40,755 nt of DNA. It comes from Oscillospiraceae bacterium (lineage in GTDB: Bacteria > Bacillota > Clostridia > UBA1381). The notes beneath the pieces were generated by a model. It did not search any database. It was not told the origin of the DNA and saw only the letters and a program-made list of their open reading frames with translations. A program made the position numbers and the translations under genes. This document shows, piece after piece, positions 27,399 to 36,007 of this stretch. The stretch lies in the NCBI GenBank assembly GCA_022509025.1, contig JAFLUB010000023.1:1-40755 (forward strand), read 5' to 3'. How positions within the stretch are numbered: position 1 is the first letter of the stretch; each line of letters opens with the position of its first letter.

Positions 27399-27539
27399 AT
27401 AACGTGAAAATAGACGGCGCATCTCACCCTTTATCGGAACTTGAAGTATCCGCATACGTCGGCGTTACTCAAAAGGGCGACCTGCTTGTCTCTTTCCCAC
27501 GTTATGATTTGTGCCGCAAAGCGGCGGAATGGAGAGAAA
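27399..27539 (+). repeat. Structured repeat element, copy B (between znuA and znuC)
   Basis: The 107-base core is bounded by perfect 8-bp inverted ends ATAACGTG (27399-27406) and CACGTTAT (27498-27505). Inner stems: CCCTTT/AAAGGG (27427-27432, 27472-27477), GGAAC/GTTAC (one mismatch; 27436-27440, 27464-27468), and GTAT/ATAC with loop CCGC. A GCCGC-AAA-GCGGC hairpin and GGAATGGAGAG follow, supplying the znuC ribosome site. A GTG at 27404, with AAGGAG upstream, opens a 58-codon frame through the whole element. Confidence 0.78.
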
Positions 27540-28280
27540 ATGGAACAGGAAATTTTAAAGGTTCAGAACCTGTGCTTTGAATACCCCGACACGTCCGTTC
27601 TGAGAGACGTAAATTTCGCGCTCAACAAGGGTGATTTCTTAGGTATAATCGGCGCAAACGGCGCGGGAAAAAGCACGCTTATAAAGCTTATACTTAAAAT
27701 ACTACCTCTCAGTGAGGGCAAAATAACGCTGTTTGGCGAGGACTTGGCGAAATTTCGTGATAATCACAAAATAGGCTATGTTTCCCAGAAAGCCAATTCA
27801 TTTAATTCGGATTTCCCGGCGACTGTTAAAGAGGTTGTTATGGCAAACCTCTACAGCAAGAAGGGGCTGTTCAGACGCTATACCCATGAGGATGAGGAAA
27901 AAATGCGCAGCGTTCTTAAAAAGGTTGGTATGGAGGAGTACGAAAATAAGCTTATAGGCTCACTTTCAGGCGGACAGCAGCAGCGTATTTTTATTGCGCG
28001 CGCTCTGATTTCTGAGCCTGAACTGTTACTCATGGACGAGCCGACTGTTGGCGTGGATGCAAAATCAGTAAAGCAGATAATGGAAATAATCTGTGAGCTT
28101 AATAAACATGGAATGACTATAATAATGACTAACCATGATACACCCGAGCTTGTGCGAGTATCGGGTAAGCTTCTGATATTCTGTGAACATGGCAACGGAG
28201 AGTTCGTGCGCCGCAACGACCTTACCGTGGAACAGGTAAACGATATATTTGCGGGAAGGAGGGCGCACCATCATGCTTGA
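27540..28280 (+). CDS. znuC: Zinc/manganese ABC transporter ATP-binding protein
   Basis: Energises the metal importer by ATP hydrolysis at the cytoplasmic face. The 246-residue protein has Walker A GANGAGKSTLI, Q-loop SQKAN, signature LSGGQQQRIFIARAL, Walker B LLLMDEPTVGVD and the H-loop TNHD, all intact. The true start is 27540, with GGAGAG upstream. The frame is open to 27441 only because it runs through the repeat element, in a different frame from the one open in copy A. The end overlaps znuB by 8 bases, implying coupled translation. It ends in GRRAHHHA, a His-rich tail that may touch metal. Confidence 0.95.
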   Translation: MEQEILKVQNLCFEYPDTSVLRDVNFALNKGDFLGIIGANGAGKSTLIKLILKILPLSEGKITLFGEDLAKFRDNHKIGYVSQKANSFNSDFPATVKEVVMANLYSKKGLFRRYTHEDEEKMRSVLKKVGMEEYENKLIGSLSGGQQQRIFIARALISEPELLLMDEPTVGVDAKSVKQIMEIICELNKHGMTIIMTNHDTPELVRVSGKLLIFCEHGNGEFVRRNDLTVEQVNDIFAGRRAHHHA

Positions 28281-29079
28281 GATTTTCGGATTTGATTTTA
28301 TGCGTCGCGCGTTTGTTGTCGCGGCGGTGATAGCGGTAATTGCGCCATGTATAGGTATGCCGCTTGTTTTAAAAAGACTTTCCGCGATAGGCGACGCGAC
28401 CTCACATTCGGCGCTTGCCGGAATCGCTTTGGGACTTGTTACAGGAGTAAATCCGATAGTGGGCGCTGTGGTATTTTCAATTATTGCGGTGCTTGGTATA
28501 GAAGCATTAAGACGAGTTTTCGGAAAATACTCGGAGATTGCGACGGTTGTGGTGATGTCAGCAGGAATAGGACTGACGGCGGTTTTGTCGGGATTTATAA
28601 CGAACGGCTCCGCGAACTTAAACAGCTTCCTGTTTGGCTCAATTGTTGCGATATCGGATTTTGAAATGTACTTAACAATAGGACTCGGCGCGGCGGTGAT
28701 AATCGTTTCGTTTCTGTTATATAAAGAGCTGTTCTTCGTCACGTTTGATGAGGAAGCCGCAAGGCTTGCCGGAGTGCCTGTGGGCGGGATAAACTTTGTT
28801 ATTATGGTTCTGACCGCAGTGACTGTGTCGGTAGCGTCAAGAATAGTCGGCGCGCTTATGATTTCCTCGCTTCTGGTAATACCTGTTGCAACAGCAATGA
28901 TGATAGCGAAAAGCTATAAAAAGACGCTGATTTTATCTGTAGTCTTAGCCGAGCTTTTCACAATTTCAGGATTGTTTGTATCATACTATCTGGATTTAAG
29001 ACCGGGCGGAACGATAGTGCTGATAGGAGTAATATTTCTTGTATGCTCTGCTATAATGACAGCAAAAAGAAGAAGGTGA
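28273..29079 (+). CDS. znuB: Zinc/manganese ABC transporter permease
   Basis: The membrane channel subunit (ABC-3 family) of the importer. The 268-residue protein has about eight membrane segments. Family features include AIGDATSHSALAGIALG near the N-terminus, VTFDEEAARLAGVPV in the cytoplasmic coupling region, and RIVGALMISSLLVIPVATA. The ATG at 28273 has AAGGAGG upstream and lies inside the znuC stop region. Its own stop is followed at once by copy C of the structured repeat and then the regulator gene. Confidence 0.95.
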   Translation: MLEIFGFDFMRRAFVVAAVIAVIAPCIGMPLVLKRLSAIGDATSHSALAGIALGLVTGVNPIVGAVVFSIIAVLGIEALRRVFGKYSEIATVVVMSAGIGLTAVLSGFITNGSANLNSFLFGSIVAISDFEMYLTIGLGAAVIIVSFLLYKELFFVTFDEEAARLAGVPVGGINFVIMVLTAVTVSVASRIVGALMISSLLVIPVATAMMIAKSYKKTLILSVVLAELFTISGLFVSYYLDLRPGGTIVLIGVIFLVCSAIMTAKRRR

Positions 29080-29268
29080 TTAACGTGAAAAATGAGCAGC
29101 GTATCTCACCCTTTATCGGAACTTGAAGTATAATCATACGACTGCGTTCCTTAAAAGGGCAATATACTTGGTCCCCGGTTGCATGGGCGAGCAGCAAATG
29201 CAATTTGCGACCAGCCTTTTCCACGTTGCAATTTGTGCCGCTATAATGTAGCGGAATGGAGGATTATT
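29080..29268 (+). repeat. Structured repeat element, copy C (between znuB and zur)
   Basis: The same core as copies A and B, with TTAACGTG and CCACGTT ends. Stems are CCCTTT/AAAGGG (29109-29114, 29154-29159), GGAAC/GTTCC (29118-29122, 29146-29150) and GTAT/ATAC with loop AATC. A foldable insertion of about 45 bases (29169-29213) is bounded by TGGTC/GACCA and contains GCAAAT-GCA-ATTTGC. A CCGCTA/TAGCGG hairpin and GGAATGGAGGA give the ribosome site of the regulator gene. Confidence 0.75.
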
Positions 29269-29673
29269 ATGGAAATAAATAGGATACTTTCGGGCGTAGG
29301 TCTTAAATGTACAAGACAGCGTATACAGGTTATGGAGATACTCCTTAAAAACTCCGCGCCTATGACGGCGGAGAATATATATGAGCTTACCGATGATATG
29401 TCTTTGTCCACAGTGTACAGGATTGCGGAAAAGCTTTTTGAAAAGGGTATAGTGAGTAAACACACTATACAGGACAGTGATAAGTTCTATTATGAAATTT
29501 CAGCCGATAAGCACCGTCATTACGCTATATGTCTTGAATGCGGACGCATGCGGCATATAAGTGTTTGCCCTGTAACTTCTCCGGCGATAGACGGTTTCAC
29601 TGTTACGGGACATAAGCTTGAGATATACGGATATTGTGATAAGTGTTCTGATATTATTGCCGATAAGGCGTAA
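29269..29673 (+). CDS. zur: Fur-family metal-dependent repressor, probably Zur
   Basis: A 134-residue DNA-binding repressor. The winged helix includes GLKCTRQRIQVMEILLKNSA and LSTVYRIAEKLFEKGIV. The dimerisation domain holds the regulatory site HRHYAIC and four structural zinc cysteines in CLECG and CDKC. Position directly after a zinc-type ABC operon makes Zur more likely than Fur or PerR, but specificity cannot be read from the sequence with certainty. The ATG at 29269 has GGAGG upstream; the frame is open further upstream only through the repeat element. It ends the operon at a strong terminator. Confidence 0.85.
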   Translation: MEINRILSGVGLKCTRQRIQVMEILLKNSAPMTAENIYELTDDMSLSTVYRIAEKLFEKGIVSKHTIQDSDKFYYEISADKHRHYAICLECGRMRHISVCPVTSPAIDGFTVTGHKLEIYGYCDKCSDIIADKA

Positions 29674-29680
29674 AATAAAT

Positions 29681-29749
29681 AAAAGCTATTAATAATAAAA
29701 CTGCCGAGGTCTGTTCAAACCGGGGCAGTTTTATTGTTAACAGCTTTTT
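29681..29749. terminator. Strong bidirectional terminator between zur and the zinc-ribbon gene
   Basis: AATAAAACTGCC and GGCAGTTTTATT form a perfect 12-bp stem. An outer AAAAGCT/AGCTTTT pairing extends it. A and T tracts on both sides suit both convergent transcripts. Confidence 0.88.
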
Positions 29750-29764
29750 CAATATTAAACAGTA

Positions 29765-30544
29765 TTACAGCTTTGCGCCGCACTTCTTGCAGAATTTTTC
29801 AGCGCCGCTGTTTTCTTTTCCGCATGACGGACATATCTGAGTTGCGTCGCTTACTGCAGAAGCTGCCGTAATTGACTTCACAGTAGTTTTTTTAGCCGGC
29901 TTTTTGCCGTATTCATAAAATCCGGCTTTGACTAAACCGAGGAACATCGGTGCAAACAGTCCGTAAACAAGCGATATAAGTATATTTATAATTGCAAACA
30001 CTATTCCGACATAGGGGATAAGCGCAAGCAGTGAGAATATAGCTGATAAAACCACGAATGCAACCACGGGCAGCGCTAAAGCCGCAAACATATTAAGCTT
30101 GTATCCCTTTGTGTCCTGCATTGATTGTTTCAGAGCATCTGTCGCGCTTACTGTTTTTTCTTCGAGCAGGATATATGGTGTGAAAGCGTAGGAAAGCGCT
30201 TTTATAACAGCAATTACAGGTCCTGCTATAGGTATGATAAACCACAGCAGAATCCATAACCCTTTCCAGCACATTCCGCCTGCGACATGAGCGAAGGTTT
30301 TAAGGTCTGAGAACGGTGAAAGCAGTGTCTTTGTATCCGCGTCACCGCCGTTATACACCTTGAAATACACAGCCGCGAGTCCGGCGCTCAATGCCGCCGT
30401 TATCGGAATAGAAACAATCGGAAGGTTTACGCAGAGAATCGCGGCTATTAATGCGAGTAATCCGCCAAGAAGCGAGATGCCCCATAACCTTACCGGCAAC
30501 CGTCCTATAATGTTGAATGCTCTTGAATAAATTCTTTTAATCAT
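29765..30544 (-). CDS. Multi-pass membrane protein with C-terminal zinc ribbon
   Basis: A 259-residue protein of unknown function. About six membrane helices, some glycine- and proline-rich, are separated by a conserved-looking cytoplasmic segment (PYILLEEKTVSATDALKQSM). The layout resembles DUF975-type integral membrane proteins. The last 25 residues form a zinc ribbon (CPSCGKENSGAEKFCKKCG). Two starts are possible, 30556 and 30544; the second has a better distance from AGAAAGG. The 25 bases around the start are nearly identical to those of addB. It lies 26 bases after araD, so it may be the last gene of the operon, though its function does not suggest a link to pentose use. Confidence 0.82.
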   Translation of the reverse strand: MIKRIYSRAFNIIGRLPVRLWGISLLGGLLALIAAILCVNLPIVSIPITAALSAGLAAVYFKVYNGGDADTKTLLSPFSDLKTFAHVAGGMCWKGLWILLWFIIPIAGPVIAVIKALSYAFTPYILLEEKTVSATDALKQSMQDTKGYKLNMFAALALPVVAFVVLSAIFSLLALIPYVGIVFAIINILISLVYGLFAPMFLGLVKAGFYEYGKKPAKKTTVKSITAASAVSDATQICPSCGKENSGAEKFCKKCGAKL

Positions 30545-30570
30545 AATAATATCCATAACCTTTCTGCAAT

Positions 30571-31263
30571 TTATTTGCTTTGACCGTAATAAGCATTTGC
30601 ACCGTGTTTTCTGTAGTAATGCTTATCCTGTAATTCCTGCGGCGCGCTCTGCACATCAGGGTTTATTGCCTCTGTATGTACCGCCATCTTTGCGACCTCT
30701 TCAAGAACGACCGCGTTATGAACGGCATCCATACCGTCTTTACCCCATGTGAACGGGCCGTGGTTCTTGCAAAGCACCGCGGGAACAGCCTCATAATCCT
30801 TATCCTTGAAATAGTCAACAATCAGTACGCCGGTATTCTTTTCATAGCCTTCGTCTATTTCTTCTTTTGTGAGATTTCTCACGCATGGGATTTCACCGTA
30901 CATATAGTCTGCGTGTGTTGTGCCGTAGCAGGGGATACCGCGTCCCGCCTGCGCCCAGCTTGTCGCCCACGGCGAATGAGTGTGGACTATGCCGCCAATG
31001 TTCGGGAACGCTTTGTAAAGCTCGGCATGTGTCGCCGTGTCGGACGAGGGATTGTATTTACCCTCAATTTTATTTCCGTCAAGGTCAACGATAACCATGT
31101 CCTCAGGCTTTAACTTGTCATAGTCAACGCCTGACGGCTTTATTGCAAAATATCCGGTTTCCCTGTCTATCTCGCTGACGTTGCCCCATGTGAATGTGAC
31201 AAGTCCGTATTTGGGAAGCTGCATATTCGCTTCATAAACTCTTTTTTTCAGTTCTTCTAACAT
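30571..31263 (-). CDS. araD: L-ribulose-5-phosphate 4-epimerase
   Basis: Converts L-ribulose 5-phosphate to D-xylulose 5-phosphate, linking arabinose use to the pentose phosphate pathway. The 230-residue class II aldolase-family enzyme has the N-terminal FTWGNVS phosphate-binding loop. Zinc ligands lie in [14 protein letters not shown] and a further His in the C-terminal half, and [17 protein letters not shown] is typical of AraD. The ATG at 31263 has AAGGAG upstream. An in-frame ATG six codons earlier overlaps that site and was not used. It is one base from the upstream lipoprotein gene, and the sugar kinase is two genes upstream, so a pentose operon is clear. No araA gene is in the window. 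Confidence 0.93.
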   Translation of the reverse strand: MLEELKKRVYEANMQLPKYGLVTFTWGNVSEIDRETGYFAIKPSGVDYDKLKPEDMVIVDLDGNKIEGKYNPSSDTATHAELYKAFPNIGGIVHTHSPWATSWAQAGRGIPCYGTTHADYMYGEIPCVRNLTKEEIDEGYEKNTGVLIVDYFKDKDYEAVPAVLCKNHGPFTWGKDGMDAVHNAVVLEEVAKMAVHTEAINPDVQSAPQELQDKHYYRKHGANAYYGQSK

Positions 31264-31264
31264 A

Positions 31265-31723
31265 TTAAAAATCTCCTTCATTTAATTCCGGAAAACGTTC
31301 GGCAGTCCACTTTCTTAATTTAGAAACGATTGCATCCTTGTCCTCCGCAACATAAGTTTGCTGTTTTTTTCTGTAATATACTCTGCCATTATAGAAATGA
31401 TAATCAAGTCCTGCATGGTCATAGTTCCAGAACATGACAACGACTTCATCCAACGGAGTGGCTTTTGTGCTTCTTGCAGAATAACCATCGTCTGTTTTTT
31501 TAAATTTTAATTCCGACAAATCAGAATAAATTTCTTCTTTTTGTTCTACTGAAAGCCAAAATTCACTCTCATGCCACTTGTACGGCTCACTCATTGAATA
31601 GCGGTTGTAGAACACTTCCGCTCCGTCAACATTTTCCGGTTCATATCCCTTTGGAAAAGAAGTAACACATGAGGAAAGGACGGTGCTTATGATTATCAGC
31701 AATGGGATAATATACCTTTTCAT
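31265..31723 (-). CDS. Small lipoprotein of unknown function
   Basis: A 152-residue exported protein with lipobox LSSC. The mature part is mixed alpha/beta, rich in Tyr and Trp, with [20 protein letters not shown] and [20 protein letters not shown] as its most distinctive stretches. No family was recognised. It sits between a sugar kinase and araD with gaps of 3 and 1 bases, so it is certainly co-transcribed and probably translationally coupled. Such a placement is unusual, as araBD genes are normally adjacent. The protein may have been inserted there without a metabolic role. Confidence 0.78.
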   Translation of the reverse strand: MKRYIIPLLIIISTVLSSCVTSFPKGYEPENVDGAEVFYNRYSMSEPYKWHESEFWLSVEQKEEIYSDLSELKFKKTDDGYSARSTKATPLDEVVVMFWNYDHAGLDYHFYNGRVYYRKKQQTYVAEDKDAIVSKLRKWTAERFPELNEGDF

Positions 31724-31726
31724 TGT

Positions 31727-33319
31727 TTACCTCATATTTTCCACCGCCGCTTTTTCAATCGGCATTCCCTTAGCATAACGCTCAGTGAAAGCGTTGAAGC
31801 CTTCAACGTCTGCCGCGTCGGGTTCAAGCGTGTACACATTTCCGTTTGCGAATACTTTATTGTTTAAGAAATCGGTAAGAGTTTCGTCGTTTTCTTTATG
31901 AAGCATATATGACGCAAGCAGCGCGATACCCCATGCGCCGCCCTCACCGGCTGTTTCCATGAGCGAAACGGGAGTGTTCATAGCCGCAGCCATGAATTTC
32001 TGCCCAACGTCTTTGGTCTTAAACAGACCGCCGTGACCGAACATTTTGTCTATCTTAACGTTTTCCTTCGCCAGAATATCCATGCCGAGTTTAAGCGTGC
32101 CGAGCGATGAATAGAGGTGAGTTCGCATCATGTTGGCAAGATTAAATTTACTGTTCGGTGTACGCACAAACAGAGGACGTCCCTCAGGCATATGCGTAAT
32201 GTTTTCCCCCGAGAAATAGTTGTAGGAAATAAGTCCTCCGCAATCAGCGTCACCCTCAAGCGCCTTGAAGTAAAGTGTCTCATACAGCTTTGACATACTT
32301 ATCTCTACACCCAGTTCCTCAGCAAATTCGCGGAATATATTCACCCACGCGTTTATGTCGGACGTGCAGTTGTTAACGTGAACCATCGCAACATCATCAC
32401 CCGCCGGGGTTGTTACTATATCAATTTCAGGATATGCCTTTTCGAGAGGCTTTTCCAGTACTATCATCGCAAATACTGATGTGCCGGCTGAGACATTTCC
32501 CGTACGCTTAGTAATGCTGTTTGTCGCAGTCATACCGGTTCCGGCATCGCCCTCCGGCGGACACATCGGGATACCCGGTTTTAATGTGCCTGTCGGGTCA
32601 AGAAGCTTTGCGCCCTCCTCTGAAAGAACGCCTGCTTTATCTCCTGCCCCGAGAACCTTCGGCATCATGCTTTCTACGCTGAAACCGTGCGCCTTCACAG
32701 ACGGTATATTATCAAATTTCTGAAGCATTTCTTTGTTATAATCTTTCGTGGAGCTGTCAATAGGGAACATTCCCGACGCTTCGCCGACACCCAGGACAAA
32801 TTCATCAGTAAGCTTCCAATGCACATATCCCGCAAGAGTAGTGAAACACTTTACTGACGGAATATGCTCTTCTCCGTTTAAAATTGCCTGGTAAAGATGC
32901 GCGATACTCCAGCGCTCCGGAATATTAAAGCCGAAAAGCTCCGTAAGCTCTTCCGCCGCTTTGCCTGTTATGCTGTTACGCCATGTGCGGAACGGCACAA
33001 GCAGGTTTTTGTTTTCGTCAAATGCCATATAGCCGTGCATCATCGCGCTGAAGCCTATTGCGCCGATTGTGGTAAGCTTAACGCCGTATTGCTTTTCCAC
33101 GTCTTTTGCAAGGTCAGCGTAACAACTCTGAAGTCCTGACCATATATCATCAAGGGAATATGTCCATATACCGTTTTCAAGACGGTTTTCCCAATCGTGG
33201 CTGCCTGAGGCTATAGGATTATTATCCTCATCTACAAGCACTGCCTTGATACGTGTTGAACCAAACTCAATACCGAGAGCGGTTTTGCCGTTTTCAATAG
33301 CTTTTTTTGTGTTTTCCAT
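31727..33319 (-). CDS. araB: FGGY-family sugar kinase, probably ribulokinase
   Basis: Phosphorylates a pentulose with ATP. The 530-residue protein has the N-terminal ATP-binding [17 protein letters not shown], the conserved [13 protein letters not shown] and TWRNSIT segments, and [12 protein letters not shown] in the second domain. The C-terminal part has [20 protein letters not shown] and [12 protein letters not shown]. This long FGGY subgroup is usually called ribulokinase-like or xylulokinase-like in Firmicutes and Bacteroidetes. Linkage to araD favours L-ribulose as substrate, but xylulose cannot be excluded. AAAGG lies 9 bases before the start. The gene follows the carboxypeptidase gene by 33 bases with no terminator. 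Confidence 0.85.
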   Translation of the reverse strand: MENTKKAIENGKTALGIEFGSTRIKAVLVDEDNNPIASGSHDWENRLENGIWTYSLDDIWSGLQSCYADLAKDVEKQYGVKLTTIGAIGFSAMMHGYMAFDENKNLLVPFRTWRNSITGKAAEELTELFGFNIPERWSIAHLYQAILNGEEHIPSVKCFTTLAGYVHWKLTDEFVLGVGEASGMFPIDSSTKDYNKEMLQKFDNIPSVKAHGFSVESMMPKVLGAGDKAGVLSEEGAKLLDPTGTLKPGIPMCPPEGDAGTGMTATNSITKRTGNVSAGTSVFAMIVLEKPLEKAYPEIDIVTTPAGDDVAMVHVNNCTSDINAWVNIFREFAEELGVEISMSKLYETLYFKALEGDADCGGLISYNYFSGENITHMPEGRPLFVRTPNSKFNLANMMRTHLYSSLGTLKLGMDILAKENVKIDKMFGHGGLFKTKDVGQKFMAAAMNTPVSLMETAGEGGAWGIALLASYMLHKENDETLTDFLNNKVFANGNVYTLEPDAADVEGFNAFTERYAKGMPIEKAAVENMR

Positions 33320-33352
33320 AGCTTTCTTCCTTTCATATTAATTATAACTTTA

Positions 33353-34672
33353 TTATCGTTCCATATAAGCGAGATAATAGCCTTTAATCAGATTTTCATA
33401 ATTCATAACGGAAAAACTTTTTCCCATCAACCGGATGTCAAGACATTTTTCATTTTCATTCCATATATATGAATCTGCAAATTCTGCAAGCTCATCTGCT
33501 AAGACTGCTGTATAACCATTCAGATTATAAACGTTTGAGAAAGTATATTCTTTACCTGAGCATATTATTCTTGCTGATATACCGCTGTTTCTTGCAACAT
33601 CAAATATTTTGCTTCCGACAGGATATGAGTGATATATTTCCATCGGTATTCCGGTGATTGCATTTGCCGGTTTTCTGCGTGCTGTAATGGTTTGCGTCTC
33701 ATTGTCCCAGTCTACGTCAAAGCCGTAATTGAGCAAATCCTCCATGAGAAAACACAGACCTTTCTCTGGTCCCTGATAGCTGAAAGTAGGAATCTCACAG
33801 TCGTTAATGAATATGCGCATATCAGTTGAGAAAAGACTGTTATATAAGTAGTCCGCTGTGATGAAACCCTGGTCCAGCAATCTGATTGAATCATCAAATC
33901 TTGCCGGCCCGAAGTCGGAATGCATCGTTACAGCAACAATACGTACACCGTAGCGCTGAGCTGTCGAAGTAAGACAGCCTCCCGCCAGATTAGTCGTTCC
34001 GGTTTTAAATCCGTCTGCTCCCCAATATTCGTTAGCGCCGCCCGGGATTAACGCGTTGGTGTTCGCGTACGTCAATCCGCCGAATGTTATATATGGGCGG
34101 GATGTGTAGGTGAGAACATCCGGGTATTCATTTATCAGGCATGATGTAAGTCTTGCCATTGAGCGCGCAGTTATGCGGTTTGAATCCGAAAGTCCGGACG
34201 CGTCTTCAAAATATGCGTCAAGTCCCAACTCAGCTACAGTTGCATTCATAAGATTAACAAATTCCTGAGTGTTTCCGCATAAATATTTGCCAATCATATC
34301 GCAGGCAGCGCATGCCGACGGCACAAGTATTGCGCCGAGAATTTCGTCAACGGTGTATGCCTGTCCTTCTTCGATAAGCGCGTTTGTGGCGTCGCCGGTG
34401 CGCGAGCTGATTGCATCCTCAGCGTCAGCAATGATTATTGTGTCCTTAGTAATAGTGTTATCTGCTATTTTACGGTAAACTATGTACGCTGTCATAATCT
34501 TAGTCATGCTTGCGGGAGCAAGAAGCTCGTCAGCGTTAAGTTCATAATAACTGTCACCCGTTTGGGTATCCATTACGAATGCTGCTTGTGACGTTAAATC
34601 AAGTTCTGCATGTGCAACGCTTCCAAGCACTATTGAAATGCATGCGAAGATACTTATAAGACTTTTTTTCAT
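33353..34672 (-). CDS. D-alanyl-D-alanine carboxypeptidase (peptidase S11) with unusual second motif
   Basis: A low-molecular-weight penicillin-binding protein that trims the terminal D-Ala from peptidoglycan stems. The 439-residue protein has a signal peptide (about 1-23). The catalytic SMTK lies near residue 55 and KTGTT near 221. The SxN motif position near 119 reads SACA in LVPSACAACDM, so the usual Asn appears to be a Cys. The C-terminal third resembles a copper-amine-oxidase-like domain (FINDCEIP and FDVDWDNETQTITARR) rather than the usual S11 C-terminal domain. The ATG at 34672 has AAAGG 10 bases upstream; an ATG six codons earlier overlaps that site. It has a consensus promoter. Confidence 0.9.
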   Translation of the reverse strand: MKKSLISIFACISIVLGSVAHAELDLTSQAAFVMDTQTGDSYYELNADELLAPASMTKIMTAYIVYRKIADNTITKDTIIIADAEDAISSRTGDATNALIEEGQAYTVDEILGAILVPSACAACDMIGKYLCGNTQEFVNLMNATVAELGLDAYFEDASGLSDSNRITARSMARLTSCLINEYPDVLTYTSRPYITFGGLTYANTNALIPGGANEYWGADGFKTGTTNLAGGCLTSTAQRYGVRIVAVTMHSDFGPARFDDSIRLLDQGFITADYLYNSLFSTDMRIFINDCEIPTFSYQGPEKGLCFLMEDLLNYGFDVDWDNETQTITARRKPANAITGIPMEIYHSYPVGSKIFDVARNSGISARIICSGKEYTFSNVYNLNGYTAVLADELAEFADSYIWNENEKCLDIRLMGKSFSVMNYENLIKGYYLAYMER

Positions 34673-34714
34673 GGACGCATTTCCTTTCATATTTCCCTGA
34701 TTATTAATTATTAT

Positions 34715-34743
34715 ATTATATTACAATTGCGCGGCTTTGTCAA
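34715..34743 (-). promoter_or_regulatory. Sigma-A promoter of the carboxypeptidase gene
   Basis: On the minus strand TTGACA (34743-34738) and TATAAT (34720-34715) are exactly 17 bases apart, a full consensus. It could drive all five minus-strand genes down to 29765. Confidence 0.92.
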
Positions 34744-34787
34744 TAAATTACAAAAAGCGATATCATAACAATGAAAAAACATAAAGG

Positions 34788-34816
34788 TTGCAATTTATTC
34801 TGAAATATGATATAAT
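34788..34816 (+). promoter_or_regulatory. Sigma-A promoter of the DUF815 ATPase gene
   Basis: TTGCAA (34788-34793) and TATAAT (34811-34816) are 17 bases apart, about 35 bases before the start codon. It is divergent from the carboxypeptidase promoter. Confidence 0.88.
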
Positions 34817-34850
34817 AGAATAGAGTTTATTATAGACTTTGGAGGGTAGA

Positions 34851-36005
34851 ATGGATTTACTTATATTCGATGGGATAGAGAATGACTCTTGTGTAAAAGG
34901 AGTCATGGAAAAAAATAACGTCGAGGTGCTCAGAGGTATTATAAAGTTCTCCGAAACGGAGGGGGTAACAGACAGCGCAATCAGGGAGTATATTGCGTCG
35001 CTTCTTGCAAATGACGATAATATCCTTTCGCGTCTTTCCCGGTCGGGAAAGAGTATCGGAGACGATTTATATCGTCTTTCGCTGATGGATATAGAACATA
35101 TTTATAAAACGCTGTTTGCTATTCCGATGAAATATAAACCGTCCGGCAATGATACCGGCTTTTCCGCGGCGTACATAGACTCAATAAAATCTATAACAGG
35201 CTCAGACTCTGCCAAGAAGCTTCTTGACTTGCTTATAAAACACTACAGAACTCTCGGTTGCGGAGTGCTGGCAAAATACACAGCGTTCAAGTATGATGGC
35301 GCGCTTACCGGCGTGAGCGATGTTGACGCGATTACATTTGATGACCTTGTAGGAATTGAGCATCAGAAGAAAACAGTTATAGATAACACAAGGACGTTTC
35401 TTGATGGTAACGCGGCGAATAACGTATTGTTGTTCGGTGATCGCGGCACAGGGAAATCGTCCTCTGTGAAGGCGCTTATCAATATGTTTGGTAGTGACGG
35501 ACTGCGCATGATTGAGATGCCTAAAAGCTGTATAAAGGATATACCATCGCTTTCAAGAATGCTTGCCCAAAGCCCTAACCGGTATATTATCTTCCTGGAT
35601 GATTTAACTCTGGATCCGGAAGAACCTGAATTTAAAGCATTGAAAATAGCAATGGAAGGTCAACTTCAGGCGAACGCGGAAAATGTGCTTATCTATGCGA
35701 CTTCCAATCGCAGACATCTTGTCCGCGAAAACTGGTCTGACCGTGAAGGCGGCGAGGTCCATGTCAATGACCACATTCAGGAAACTCTGTCTTTGTCGGA
35801 ACGATTCGGTATAAGCCTTGTTTTTTCAGCGCCAACCAAGAAAGAGTATCTTAATATTGTTTGTGAACTTCTAAAAAAACGCGGCATTGAAATGAACGCT
35901 GATATAGAAAAACAGGCTGTTGTCTGGGAAATGAATTACGGAGGAAAGAGCGCGAGATGCGCCAAGCAGTTTGTTACCGCTTACTTATCAAGAAAGGGAG
36001 ATTAA
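34851..36005 (+). CDS. DUF815-family AAA+ ATPase
   Basis: A 384-residue cytoplasmic protein. The N-terminal half is helical and of unknown role. The C-terminal AAA+ domain has Walker A LLFGDRGTGKSS (about residue 195), Walker B YIIFLDDLTL, and sensor-1 ATSNRRHL. Conserved flanks read FDDLVGIEHQKKTVIDNT and QETLSLSERFGISLVF. This matches DUF815, a family common in Clostridia and proteobacteria with no firmly established function. The ATG at 34851 has GGAGGG 6 bases upstream; a TTG at 34839 is within the leader. The secreted-protein gene begins 2 bases after its stop, so the two share a transcript. Confidence 0.9.
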   Translation: MDLLIFDGIENDSCVKGVMEKNNVEVLRGIIKFSETEGVTDSAIREYIASLLANDDNILSRLSRSGKSIGDDLYRLSLMDIEHIYKTLFAIPMKYKPSGNDTGFSAAYIDSIKSITGSDSAKKLLDLLIKHYRTLGCGVLAKYTAFKYDGALTGVSDVDAITFDDLVGIEHQKKTVIDNTRTFLDGNAANNVLLFGDRGTGKSSSVKALINMFGSDGLRMIEMPKSCIKDIPSLSRMLAQSPNRYIIFLDDLTLDPEEPEFKALKIAMEGQLQANAENVLIYATSNRRHLVRENWSDREGGEVHVNDHIQETLSLSERFGISLVFSAPTKKEYLNIVCELLKKRGIEMNADIEKQAVVWEMNYGGKSARCAKQFVTAYLSRKGD

Positions 36006-36007
36006 TA

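Noticed and set aside
27441..27539. N-terminal extension of ZnuC
   Set aside because: It is translated repeat element, and in a different frame from the one open in the polA copy. GGAGAG precedes 27540.
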